This document shows, in pieces, positions 20,330 through 30,795 of a stretch of 64,000 nt of DNA. The notes beneath the pieces are model-generated. The model was not told the origin of the DNA and searched no databases. It saw only the letters and a list, made by a program, of their open reading frames with translations. The stretch is from the NCBI RefSeq assembly GCF_000218685.1, contig NW_006763290.1:597540-661539 (forward strand), in the 5' to 3' direction. Origin of the DNA: Serpula lacrymans var. lacrymans S7.9 (Eukaryota; Basidiomycota; Agaricomycetes; Boletales; Serpulaceae). Each line of letters starts with the position of its first letter. The stretch's first letter is position 1. A program made the translations under genes and the position numbers.

Positions 20330-23044
20330 ATTGAACTGAAAAAAAAACTTGAAACAAATTTTGTATAAAAAGAAAGAAAAAAAAAAGTAATTTTTGAATG
20401 TTAGTTCAATAATTGCTAGATCCTTGGGTTAATAAAATTCAAAACTTTTTGGCCTGGTAAAATGTATATTTAGTCACCAACTTGATTGTGAAAAGATTTT
20501 AACAAAAATTTTTGAGCAATTGAAATGATCTGACAATACATATAACATTTTAATGTGAGAAAAATGATAATTCAAGGTCCGATGTTTTTTGCTGCTACAT
20601 CCTGAGATAAGAGGAAATTCAAGTAATAGTTTTGAATTTTATTACCATTTTATCTGGAGTAAAAGGTGTGTTTACTTTCTCTTTAGATACAATTTTTTAT
20701 CAGCATTTTTTTCAAGGAAAATTTGATATTTTTCCCCTGTGATAGCAGTTGCTACATCCTTACTCAGTAGTTGCGGGATTGTGTACTCACAGTTCTGGTT
20801 GTCTCAATAACTAAGGTAACCAGAGCTGTGATGCAATAAAATTGGTAGAGCTGTGGCTGTGGTATTTGTAAGTAATAACATGGAAATAAGGTAAACTGAT
20901 ATGATTGCTGTAGTATTCAAACTGCTACTATATAAAGCAAATCATATTTTTGTTTGCTGCATTGAGACACTGCACACAAGGATAGTGAGAGTGTGGAGTG
21001 GTGGTATCAAGTGATAGTATGATAAAAATGAGAGTGGTGGTGATGGTGGTGGTCAGTGCAAGAGCAAGAGGGATACTATTCAAATGTCATCTTGATGGTA
21101 CATAAAATAATGCAATTATATTGTTTGTGTGAACCATCAAGATGATGCAGCGGTAATAGAACTGCTAGTAGTTACCCATTGTAGCTACATTGGAACCACA
21201 AGTTGTAGATAGTTACTAATGCCAATCCTCAATACAGTTGAGTAGGTGTGTAGTCCTGATGTGGCCATGTTGATCATGGGCAGAAGGGGGTGGAAAGATT
21301 CTCTCAATTGATTCTTGTAAAAGCATGAAAATGAGGTCAGAGGGTCCAGGTTTGCCCAGAGAGCCATGGCATAAGCTTTTGAGTGTTTGTTTGAGCATGT
21401 TAGCCATTTGCCGTTCCCTAAATATGGCGACCTTCTGTGCTACCAATGTTGTGAGTGAGTAATGATACCAGCTGTGTCAATGACACCGGAAATGTCTACA
21501 GCTGTTAACGGCTGGTATCAAGGTTAATCTCCAGGTAGATTTTTGTTTTCACACTATATTCTAGTAATTATATATAACTCAAGATTGGTCTATTGGCAAC
21601 TCCCCACTGCCAAGCTCCACTCAGCATTTTTGTAAATATCTGCAAACAAGGTTACCCGCTGTATATATCATACATCAATCACTGATGTGCCCGCATTGCC
21701 AGCCGCCAGAACTTAGAAGATGATAACTCGAACTCAGCTTGTAGCCTCTAGTCACCATGCATTAAACTCACCTGGCGGGTGCTCAAATCATCATCATCAT
21801 CATCCCAAGAAGGTCCAGCAGAAGAAAAAAATGTGGTAACAGTACATTTTGTCTGAATATTCTGAATGGTCTATCTCTCTGACGATTTTTATTTATCTTA
21901 GCAGATAACTTCAGATAAATTACACAATTATATTCAAACCGAACAGGATGTAGAGGAATTGACCAAGTTGGCGGATGCCATTGTAGAGGAGCACAAGACG
22001 GAGACTTCGATAGGGGAACATCGTATTTTGCAGCTACAGGCTTACCGCAGTGAGCTTTGTATTGTACTACACGTAACAATTGTATAACTGGAATATTACT
22101 CATGCACACACCTAAATGTGCACATCCCCATCAGCAGATCCAGTAGTACCATAATAATTAATGATAGTACTAAACTATGTCACATAATATATCAAAATTC
22201 AACTGCCCTGGCCCATAACAACACATATCGTCCTAGACCAGTCTTCCGAGTCACTTTTGCGCACTGTTCCTCCACCATCTGGTGGCGCATGTCGCATACC
22301 AGAGGACCCTGATAGCCATGTTTGCATGAATCTGGGTAAAAGTCTGATAATAGGTAGAGCTGAGTTTTGGCTCACAAGTGTTGCATTACATCATAGGCAT
22401 AGGAATAGCGAGACATGTTGATGTCTTATGATGTCGTCATCCGATATCTGTTCATAGCCTGGTATTGAAACAGCTATGGACGCAGGTAAAGATGCGGACA
22501 TGGGAGGGGTTTGGAGGACAACAAACCGGTTGAAGACGTAGATGAGATATTGAAAAAGCAAGGTCTGGAAAGAGGATGATGAAGAAAGTGCTGAAGGATG
22601 TATCAGCAAGACTGTGGGAACAAATAGTTTGATGAAGAGGTTGAGGGCCAGGAGGATCTGTTGCTAGAAGAGAAGTAGGAGTTCAGCTACGAAGATTTGA
22701 GGAGATTTAAGTGCTTTTCAGATTCGTAATGGATATATGTTCACTCATTTTTGGGGCGACAGTGTAGGCCATATTGACGCGTGAGGCTACTTGACAATTT
22801 CTTGTGGGAGTGGGCGACCTTGAAATTATGGGACTCAGAAAGCGATGGGAGATGAACGCGGAAGACTGATATCAGCGAACCATGAAGACCTTTGTTTGAC
22901 ACTGCATTGATCGCAATTTAATAGCATATTTATTTGTATATATTATGCCATATAAGCCATTCCAAAGCAGTTGACATCAAGTGACACAACAAGGATTCAC
23001 TTTGACATTGTGTACGATTGTAACACTCAGATATTGTTGATAGA
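20330..23044. other. AT-rich interval with little coding potential
   Basis: Mostly AT-rich with short frames. One plus-strand stretch at about 21,925-22,065 reads LHNYIQTEQDVEELTKLADA and then IVEEHKTETSIGEHRILQLQ, which looks like a real exon of a coiled-coil-prone protein but has no clear partner exons. A trinucleotide run (ATC)n lies at 21,788-21,803. No gene model is proposed. Confidence 0.35.
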
Positions 23045-23377
23045 ATGCCAGATAATACTCAGCAAATATTTCAGAGCAATAAAAATCTAGAACAGGACTG
23101 TGTAGCACACATCAAGTCTTAGAATCACTATGCAAGATGCAAAGCTTTTGATGGTATAAATAAGGACCTGTCAAATTACTTTCCCTGTATCGGGCATTTT
23201 TGCATTGAAAATGGATTGATTCATGAGACACATGGAAAGCATGAAATTTTTAGAGTTGCTGAAAATACATCATACAGGTACTGTATTCCATGTAACAAAG
23301 TCTTGGGCAACCAACATCCATTCCAATGCAACCGCCAATATCCAAATGCAAGGAAAGACCACAAATCTCAGAGATAA
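23045..23377 (+). pseudogene. Orphan 110-codon frame with Cys/His-rich end and one TAG
   Basis: An ATG at 23,045 opens a frame that stays readable for 110 codons to TAA 23,375-23,377, except for a TAG at 23,120-23,122. The product has hydrophobic and His/Cys-rich segments: YFPCIGHFCIENGLIHETHG, then YCIPCNKVLGNQHPFQCNRQ. The Cys/His spacing could bind a metal. No family was recognised. Because of the TAG there is no long Met-initiated ORF, so ORF callers would miss it. Confidence 0.4.
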
Positions 23378-24012
23378 TAATCTGTTTACAACTACCTTGC
23401 ATCTTCACCTATTGTATTTCATTTGCAGGTATCATAAAGTGGTTAGCATTATGTGACCTTCTTGTACAATGTTACAAGCAGTGAAGCATCTTTGATTCTC
23501 AAGCTAAATAAGCGTCAAAATTGTAGCTACTTGTAGAAAGTGCTAATTTTTCTGTTCTTGATATAGATATGTTTCTGTATTACATTATAGGTCCCATGTT
23601 TTATTTTTCTGGAGAATTCAAAAGAAGGCACTGGGTATATTATTCTGTCTCCATTCCTAAAGTGGTTTGGATGTATGAAGAGTGAAGATGTTTGCCAAAT
23701 TTGGAGAGAAAAACTTGTGCTCAACTTGATCTATCTGGTCATCCGTGATCAATTTCTTCAAATATACAGTCCCTCGAAATTTCAGTTCTCCTCATGTACC
23801 TGAAGATCACAACAAATCTGTCATCTGCCAGGTGTCTTGTTACATGGAAGGCAAACCATCCTTCTGCACGTCAGCACAGCTGAAATACAATGATAAGAAA
23901 AAACTTTTGCTTGTAATTTGTGATAGTAATACAATATTGTTGGTTCTGGAAATGGCCATCCTGCTCCTTGCATTGTCCTTGGATGCAGACTCTAGCTTGG
24001 ACCTTGAACCAC
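23378..24012. other. No recognisable gene
   Basis: Contains a 94-codon plus-strand frame (23,745-24,029) that runs into LTR-B and matches nothing I know. No repeats were noticed before the LTR. Confidence 0.35.
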
Positions 24013-24226
24013 TTAATAAAACTATGTGAAACTCAGCCGCTGCCCAAGAGGCTATAGAAATGACTAAGGTATTTCTATACTAAACCCCCTACTACTTATA
24101 GTCGGAGGTGCTACTCGCTATAGTATAATGACTCCTAGGAGTACAATTGAGCTCCTAGGAGAACAATGGTGACTCCATGGAGAACAATGGCTGCTTTAGC
24201 AGAGACCGGGTTTATCTGGTTCTGTC
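24013..24226 (-). repeat. LTR-B, 3' LTR of Copia-B copy 1
   Basis: Minus strand: TGACAGAACCAGATAAACCC to ...AGTTTTATTA. It lacks the internal duplication of the copies at 1 and 14.6 kb and lacks about 20 bp present in the 52 kb copy between two CTCCATGGAG boxes. Confidence 0.88.
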
Positions 24227-25279
24227 ACTCCCACTCGAGTGCAACCGTAGTCCCATAGCTTTAGAGAATTTCCAGTGTTTTTTGTGAGTGAGGGGTTTAG
24301 TGAGAATGCAGGCAACCATATCTCCTGTAGGAACATATCTGATTACTGCCTCTCCCTTTGATACTAAGTCATCTCGGATAAAATGATATTTCCGTTGAAT
24401 GTGTTTTGTGCGAGCACGGAACTGTGGATCTCGCGTAAAAATAATAGCTGCTTGATTATCACAGTGCAATGTTGTAGGTCCATTTTGAGCATGTCCAATT
24501 TCTTCAAAAAATGTCCAAAGCCATGCAAGGTGTTGTGCAGCATTGCTCAATGCAATGTACTCTGACTTCGTGGAGGATAAAGCGACCATGCTTTGTCTTT
24601 TGCTTGTCCAGGAGATTGCTCCTCAGATGGTGATAAAAACAAACCCTGATGTTGATTGAGACGTGTCTGGGTCTCCAGACCAATCTGCATCTGAATATCC
24701 ATAGGAATCCATGTCCATGGAGACATCTGTGCCATCATATTGTAGTTCCATGTCCCTGGTTGCTTTCAGATATCGGAGGACACATTTTGCAGCTTCCCAG
24801 TGATGGCTCCTTGGAGCTGAGCTATGCCTGCTTAGTATTCCAACGACATAGGCAATGTCTGGGCGGGTTCCGAGCATGGCATACATGAGGGAGCCTACAA
24901 TTGAGAGGTATGACACTTGACGCCCTTCAATATGCATCTTGTGTTGCACAATATCTTCCCCTGGAGCATTTGCAAGGAGTTTTGATCCATGGGCCATTGG
25001 TGTCCATACTGGTTTGCAGTTCTTCATTCCAGTACGCTCCAGGACTGTGTCAATGTATTGGTGTTGCAATAGGGATATTGTTTTGTTTGAACGATCACGT
25101 TGGATTTCTATTCCAAGGATGTATTTTGCTTCTCCAAGGTCCCGCATTTTGAATATGGATTCGAGTTTGGCTTTTGTGATATCCATGAATTTCCGGGATG
25201 AAGCTCCTAGGAGGAGGTCATCTACATAGACAACAGCAAAGCATATTTGTTTGTTGTCCCGGAATACATAGAGACATGT
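24227..25279 (-). pseudogene. Copia-B copy 1: RT C-terminal part and RNase H
   Basis: Minus-strand reading gives the RT active site FAVVYVDDLLLG, then RDLGEAKYILGIEI and SLMYAMLGTRPDIAYVVG, and RNase H with YSDADWSGD, SMVALSSTKSEYIAL and LHCDNQAAI. The frame is broken by a TAA at 25,280-25,282 (before TCLYVF) and a TGA at 24,623-24,625, where the 15 kb relative has Gln. The same stops occur in copy 2 exactly 18,018 bp away. The end of the frame runs into the LTR. Confidence 0.9.
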
Positions 25280-25933
25280 TTATGCATTTAGTCTTGTGAA
25301 ACCGAGCTCCTGGAGCTTGGGATCAAAAGTTTTGTTCCATGTACGACCAGCTTGTTTTAACCCGTAGATGGATTTCTTCAATCTCCAGCAGTATCCAGGT
25401 TGGATAGGAACACCCCCTGGAGGAAGCATGTACAGTTCTTCTTCAAGTTCTCCATTGAGATAAGCTGTGGATACGTCCATTTGATCAAGTTCTAGGTTGT
25501 ACTTTGCTGCCAGGGCTAGAATAATTCGGATTGACTCTAAGTTTGCAACCGGAGCAAAAACCTCCTGGTAATCAATCCCCTCCCTTTGAGTAAAACCTCG
25601 TGCAACAATCCGGAGTTTGTATCTCTCAATGTTTCCATTTTGATCAAACTTGATCCAGAACACAGGTTTTGATGTGATGGGTTTTACTCCCTTCGGAAGT
25701 GGAACAGTGTCATATACTGCATTAGTATTGAGACTTAGGAGTTCCTCCTCCAAGGCAGACTTCCATAATTCTCCATCCGGACGTGATAAGGCTTCCTTTA
25801 GTGTCCTTGGAAGGTCTGTGTTAGATGGACCAGTACTTGCTATTCCAGCAAAGAATGTTTCCTCTGTATCAGATGTTTCTTCATGAACCTCAGGAGTGTT
25901 AGGTTTCTCCATGGAGTTGTCATGCTGCTCTTT
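25280..25933 (-). pseudogene. Copia-B copy 1: RT N-terminal part
   Basis: A 210-codon frame with typical copia RT entry: LKEALSRPDGELWKSALEEE, VFWIKFDQNGNIERYK, VARGFTQREGIDYQEVFAPV, LDQMDVSTAYLNGELEEELY and SIYGLKQAGRTWN. It is preceded by a TGA at 25,934-25,936 that separates it from the integrase-linker frame. Protein sequence is identical to that of copy 2 at 53,298-53,930. Confidence 0.9.
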
Positions 25934-27331
25934 TCAAGACTGTTTCTCATCTAGAGTCCTTTGATAATCTCGGTATTTGTCTGCAGGACGGGTCTGGCAA
26001 CTGCTTCTGCGTACTCCTAGGACTTTAGCAGGCATGACTGCTCTTTTAGGAACTTGTGCAGGTACTCCAGGGAGTAGACACATTTGTGTATTTGTTGCCC
26101 CACTCACTCCTGAAGGTGTTGAATCACTCCTTGGAGGTGTTGTATGCCTTCCAGAAGCTGATCCAATGGACAGGCTGTCTAGCTGTATTCGGACTTTTTC
26201 CACATCAGCTGGCTGTATGTTGAGGGGCTGTCCTCCCACTGACTGTAACTCTACTTTGGCTTTCCGTTCTGAAGATGGCCAGTGTTCAGGTCTTGGTTGT
26301 AGAGACTGTTGTGGAGGGTGTCTTAGCTGATCAGGTGCTCCCACTGCTCTCGGAATGTCTCCACAGAGGTATTGCCCCACTGCTCTTGGAACATCTTCAT
26401 ACTGATATGGTTCCATTGCTTGTGGAACATCTCCTTGGAGATGTGGTTCCATTTGCAATTCATTTGGATCTCGGATCCGAGGGTCAGGATCATCCTCCTC
26501 CAATGTTTTTTGGTCTGGATAGTGAGCATTCTCTGGAATGAGTCCCTCCCACTGATCTGTACTAGTGTCTGTGTTCCAGAGAGCAGTGTCATCCTTTTGT
26601 ACCTTTCCGGATTCATTGAATATGACATGCCGACTGGAAAACACAGTCCGTTTTTCAGTGTCTAGGAGTTTGTAGGCTTGCTTTCTATGTGTGTAGCCAA
26701 TCATTATGGCTTTGCGCCCCTTGGAGTAAAACTTCCCTTGCCTTTTGTCTTTCAGAATCAAGGCATATGCTTGGCATCCAAAAGGGCGAAATAAAGTTGG
26801 ATCAACTCTCCTTTTAAACAGTATTTCATATGGGGTCTTTCCATGGAGTCCTTTGGCTGGGCGGCATGCTATGATATATGCAGCTGTTTGCATGGCTACC
26901 CAGAATGACTTTGGGAGCTTGGAATCATGGAGCATAATGGTTGCTAATGTAGCCAATGTCTGATTCATGCATTCTGCAATGCCATTTTGTTCCGGAGTAT
27001 CTGCAGCTGTAGTTTCTTGGATGACACCATCTCCTCAGAGTTGATTTTCGAATGCATTGCCAGTATATTCTCCTCCCCCATCGCTCCAGAGGAATTCTGT
27101 GTATAGTGGAGTGAAGTTTTCTTCTCCCAAATGAGTCCGGAAGAATGTTTGGACATCTTCTTTCCATTGCTTGTATCATTCCAGTGCTTCACTTTTATGT
27201 TTTAGGAAATATATCCATGGAAATTTGGAGAAATCATCTACAATGATAATCCAGTACTGAAAGCCCTCCCTGGAAGTTGGTTTGATCGGTCCTCCAACAT
27301 CTGTGTGCACAATTTGTATGGGGCACTTGGC
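25934..27331 (-). pseudogene. Copia-B copy 1: integrase core and linker
   Basis: The integrase catalytic core is split over several frames. First acidic residue: IVHTDVGGPI (about 27,300). Second: WSDGGGEYTGNAF (about 27,070). Third: TPEQNGIAE (about 26,990). It is followed by MNQTLATLATIMLHD and a 344-codon frame through the C-terminal integrase and a Pro/Gln-rich linker. TGA stops at 27,176-27,178 (after ALE, arginine expected), 27,035-27,037 and 27,332-27,334 interrupt it. The Arg usual before MN is Cys, another C-to-T change. Confidence 0.88.
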
Positions 27332-28224
27332 TCAGTTTCCTCCAGTGGACTTGAAAGGTAATTTCTTCATCTTTCCTAAAGCACAAGGTTCACAAAACTC
27401 CGGGGTTCCGGTAAGGGTGTCTATGTCCTGGAGCTGTCCTTTTGTAACCATTTGTTGCAAGTGGTCCATTCCAATGTGTCCCATTCTCCTATGCAATAAA
27501 TTTACATCTACTGCTGCAAAAGCTGACTCCGGGTTGATTTTGGGTTTTGCTTGGATGTGATAAAGTTCTCGCTTGTGTAACGCAGTGAGGATAAGTTTCT
27601 CCTTTGTCCAAATTTCACAAGCATTTGACCCTGCTGGAAAAAGTGTTGATAACCCCGTTTTGGACAATTTGTGGACAAAGACGAGTGCTAACGTGAAGTT
27701 TGGCACAAGTAAGACATTTGACAGTGCAATATTGTAGTTCTTTTTGCCAACAGTTGCTTGTAGGATTACTGTTCCAATTCCAATGGCATTTACAGAGGAT
27801 TCATTCCCAAAACTGATTGTCCTTGGAGGATGCAGAACATGGTATGTTCCTGGCTCAAACCAGGAGCGGTGAGGGACCATGTGGGATGTTGCTCCAGAGT
27901 CAATAATAATTGTTGTTTTGGTCTTATCGGGTTCCGACACAAGGTAAGCTTGAATGTGTTTAGCAAGGGGCTTGGAAATATGTACATGATCCAATGCAAT
28001 ATGACTCTTCCTCAGAGTCAGATCTGGATGATTGCTCTGCCATATTTGCCTTTTCCTTTTCTTTTCCTTTATTCTTGTGTTTCTCCTTTCTCTTCTTCTT
28101 TTGACCTTTCCCAGCTGACTGAAGTGTTTGACACTCTGAGGTGTTGTGTGATTTGACTTTGTGGAAGTCACACCACTTCTCCTTGGACTTGAGTGCTGAT
28201 TTGGAACCTCCAGGAGCTTTTTCT
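27332..28224 (-). pseudogene. Copia-B copy 1: gag zinc-binding end, protease and integrase HHCC
   Basis: A long frame carries a Cys/His knuckle-like CDFHKVKSHNTSEC, a Lys/Arg/Glu-rich stretch, the aspartic protease IIDSGATSHMV, and the integrase zinc domain (HRRMGHIG ... CEPCALGKM). It ends at the TGA 27,332-27,334. The protein from about 28,030 downward is identical in copy 2, whereas the part above it differs at many positions. Confidence 0.9.
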
Positions 28225-28823
28225 GACTATTGTGAAACTTCTGCAGTGATCCAGATCTCAACTGCATCAAAGGTAAGTTTATTGTTTTCAATTATGTTGA
28301 TTACTGATGACTGAAATATTTGCCATTCAGGAGTACATGGGAGAGATTGAAGAAGAGCAAAGGCCATGAATTTGGTATCAACTCCTAGTTTCATTCCAGA
28401 GAGGTGTAAATCAATTGTCCGGATTTTTGCAATGTGGTCCTGGATAGGTGATGTCCTATCCCAGGACAATTTGGTGAGTTGCTGGAATGAATAGAAGGCC
28501 GAGGCAATGTTGGATGTCTGATGGAGTGAAACAAGTTTGTCAAATAACTCCTTGAAGCTGGTGAGGTCTCCAGTCCTCATTAGGAGGGCATCAGAGATGT
28601 GGTCCTGGATGATTCCATGTGCCTTCTCATCCTTAAGTATCCAGGTGATTTCAGGATCGTCCAAGGAGGTGAGCTTTCCTGGTGAGGGCTTAAGCTCCTC
28701 TCCAGTAACAACCCGGAGAACTTTTTCCCAACGTAGCTTTGAGATGATCCAGAGTTTCCATATCTAAAAATTGTTGGGTCCAGTGAGAACTGGACATGCG
28801 GATGTATCATGTGCTGTGGTCAT
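28225..28823 (-). pseudogene. Copia-B copy 1: gag
   Basis: Starts at ATG 28,823 and encodes a UBN2-type gag: a GPNNF start, IWKLW, LTSLDDPEITWILKD, SFKELFDKLVSLHQ, then LSGMKLGVDTKFMAFALLQS. A TAG soon after the start and a TAG at 28,225-28,227 break it. This part is absent from copy 2, which is truncated within the zinc region. Confidence 0.85.
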
Positions 28824-28881
28824 GGTTCTGAGGTTGCCATTTCAAATGAGAATTATTTCCTGTGTAGCTCTTGCAGCAGCA

Positions 28882-28893
28882 GGGCTCATAACC
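28882..28893 (-). promoter_or_regulatory. Primer-binding site of Copia-B (initiator tRNA half-molecule type)
   Basis: Immediately inside the 5' LTR the minus strand reads GGTTATGAGCCC. This complements GGGCTCATAACC, the anticodon arm of eukaryotic initiator tRNA-Met, the primer type known for Drosophila copia. The same 12-mer lies next to the LTR of Copia-A at 41,140-41,151. Confidence 0.65.
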
Positions 28894-29175
28894 TCATAAA
28901 TCTAAGTGAAACTCAGCCGCTGCCTAAGAGGCTATAGAAACGACTGAGGTTTTCCTATACTAAACCCCCTACTACTTATAGTTGGAGGTGCTACTTGCTA
29001 CATTTGCAGTCAAGTCCAACATTAGCCGATCAAAAAAGCTGCTCAGAGCTCTAATAGCAGTTTTGGTGCGGCACTTTTCCTCAGATGTAAAGTATAATGA
29101 CTCCTAGGAGTACAATTATGCTCCATGGAGAACAATGGCTGCTTCAGCAGAGCCTGGGTTTATCCGATTTTGTCA
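28894..29175 (-). repeat. LTR-B, 5' LTR of Copia-B copy 1, with insertion
   Basis: Minus strand TGACAAAATCGG to ...CTTAGATTTATGA. Compared with the other LTR-B copies it has an extra block of about 88-90 bp between GTGCTACTTGCTAC and AGTATAATGACTCC (about 29,000-29,088). It sits about 190 bp upstream of the casein kinase II alpha start codon. Confidence 0.88.
29000..29088. mobile_element. Small insertion in LTR-B, possible MITE
   Basis: A block of about 89 bp beginning TTTGCAGTCAAGTCC and ending CTCAGATGTAAAG, absent from the other LTR-B copies here. The ends are weakly inverted (TTTGCAGTC versus TTTACATCT), which could mark a miniature DNA transposon. No target duplication is certain. Confidence 0.4.
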
Positions 29176-29361
29176 TGGTCATGTTTTGTTTTAAATTTAA
29201 AGCACTTACAAAAGCCATGGAATAAAATTCTGTTTTTGGGTTCCAATTATCGGCTCCCGCACGCCACCGTAGAATCTCAGATGTTTCTTAATCTCCGCTG
29301 GTGCGGGGATTTAATTATTTATGTGTTCCGCAAAGCATTCTCAACGCATATCATCTTCAGT

Positions 29362-30795
29362 ATGGTTAGACCCACAAAATCCGTCGCACGTATCTACCGG
29401 GATGTAAATGCAAATTACGGGCCTACGTGGCATGAATATGGCCAGTTTTTTTTTTCATCATGTATGTGCATACGCCAATATCTAACCGCGGGATTGGTTG
29501 TCTAGATAACCTACAAGTACAGTGGGGTACACAAGATCATTACGAGATTGTGCGGAAAGTTGGACGAGGAAAATATTCAGAGGTGTGTCTGCGACACTTG
29601 GTCTGGTATCAGTTGTCTATCTAATTTTATCTTTTGTGAGGTTTTCGAGGGCGTAAATATCGTGAATGAGGAAAAGTGTATCATTAAAGTGCTCAAACCA
29701 GTGAAGAAGAAAAAGATAAAGCGTGAGATCAAGATATTACAAAACCTTGCTGGGGGGCCCAATATTGTCGCCCTTCTCGACGTCGTCCGCGATCCAGCTT
29801 CCAAGATTCCCAGTTTGATCACGGAGTATGTTGAAAACATGGATTTCAAAGTTTTGTATCCGCGATTTTCAGACCTTGATGTTCGGTTTTATATGCTAGA
29901 GCTCCTTAAAGTAAGAAAAAATTGTACTATTTTCTAGCTTGGTTTTACTCGTGCCCAGGCCCTAGATTTCTGTCACTCCAGAGGAATCATGCATCGTGAC
30001 GTGAAACCCCACAATGTAATGATTGATCACGAGCAACGCAAGGTGCGCAGTCATAATGTCCTTAACTCACTTTTTCAACTTGCCGCACTTTATAGCTGCG
30101 ATTGATAGATTGGGGACTAGCTGAGTTTTACCACCCGAAAACTGACTACAACGTCCGTGTGGCTTCGCGATATTTCAAGGGGCCGGAGCTGCTTGTAGAT
30201 TTCCAGGAATATGATTACAGCTTAGATATGTGGAGCTATGGATGCATGTTCGCTTCGATGGTGAGTGATTCCTTACAATAAATCACATCTACCATTGTAG
30301 TATATTTTCTTGTAGATCTTCCGCAAAGAACCGTTTTTTCATGGTCATGATAACTATGATCAACTCGTCAAGATAGCTAAAGTACTAGGTACAGACGAGC
30401 TGTACTTATACATCGATAAGTACGGTATCCGATTGGATGCTCAGTACGACGAATTATTGGGAAGGTGAAATACGTACAATATTATGGAAGATGGAGACTA
30501 AATCCTGGTTAAACAAGGCATCCCAGAAAGCCGTGGGTGCGATTTATTACGTCGGAGAATCAGCGATATATATCGAATGAAGCGGTTGACTTTTTGGACA
30601 AATTACTGCGCTATGATCACCAGGAACGTATGACAGCGCATGAGGCTCAGGGGCATTCATATTTCGGTAAGGCTGAAGGAATTTGGTATATAATATGCTT
30701 AAACACGCCCTATTTCAGAGCCGATACGCAATCCGGTGATTGCTGCATCTGTAAATGGCGAGAGAGAATGCGCAAGCGATTTATCACCTCAATAG
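29362..30795 (+). CDS. CKA1: Casein kinase II catalytic subunit alpha
   Basis: Encodes the Ser/Thr kinase CK2 alpha, an essential acidic-directed kinase acting in nucleus and cytoplasm. Exons: 29362-29440, 29506-29582, 29641-29910, 29959-30042, 30096-30260, 30316-30464, 30518-30666, 30719-30795; the total is 1,050 nt, giving 349 residues, the usual length. Landmarks: [38 protein letters not shown] (Gly loop), [18 protein letters not shown] (catalytic Lys and the CK2 basic cluster), [13 protein letters not shown] (catalytic loop), [10 protein letters not shown] (the CK2-specific DWG), [12 protein letters not shown] and [12 protein letters not shown]. The frame is intact and all introns are 48-65 nt. 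Intron 1 starts GCCAGT, a GC donor; the others start GT. Copia-B LTR sequence ends 186 bp before the ATG, so the promoter is short or includes LTR sequence. Confidence 0.96.
29441..29505 (+). other. GC-AG intron 1 of CK2 alpha
   Basis: Between GAATATG and ATAACCTAC the intron begins GCCAGTTTTT and ends GTCTAG. Joining here restores [11 protein letters not shown], the conserved CK2 alpha sequence. Any GT choice nearby gives a stop or loses the motif. Confidence 0.65.

Larger units (their letters stand above)
24013..29175 (-). mobile_element. Copia-B copy 1, element with both LTRs (inactive)
   Basis: A complete-length Ty1/copia element on the minus strand. It has a 5' LTR at 28,894-29,175, primer-binding site 28,882-28,893, gag, protease, integrase, RT and RNase H in copia order, a purine tract and a 3' LTR at 24,013-24,226. 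It carries at least six in-frame stops, so it cannot make its own polyprotein. The two LTRs differ by substitutions and by an insertion of about 90 bp in the 5' LTR, so the insertion is not very recent. No clear 5-bp target duplication was seen (TGGTC follows on the right; no exact match on the left). Its 5' end lies about 190 bp upstream of casein kinase II alpha, oriented away from it. Confidence 0.92.

Noticed and set aside
25977..26330. 117-codon plus-strand frame opposite the Copia-B linker (also at 53,995)
   Set aside because: An antisense shadow of the Pro/Gln-rich copia linker; its conservation only reflects the identical tract.
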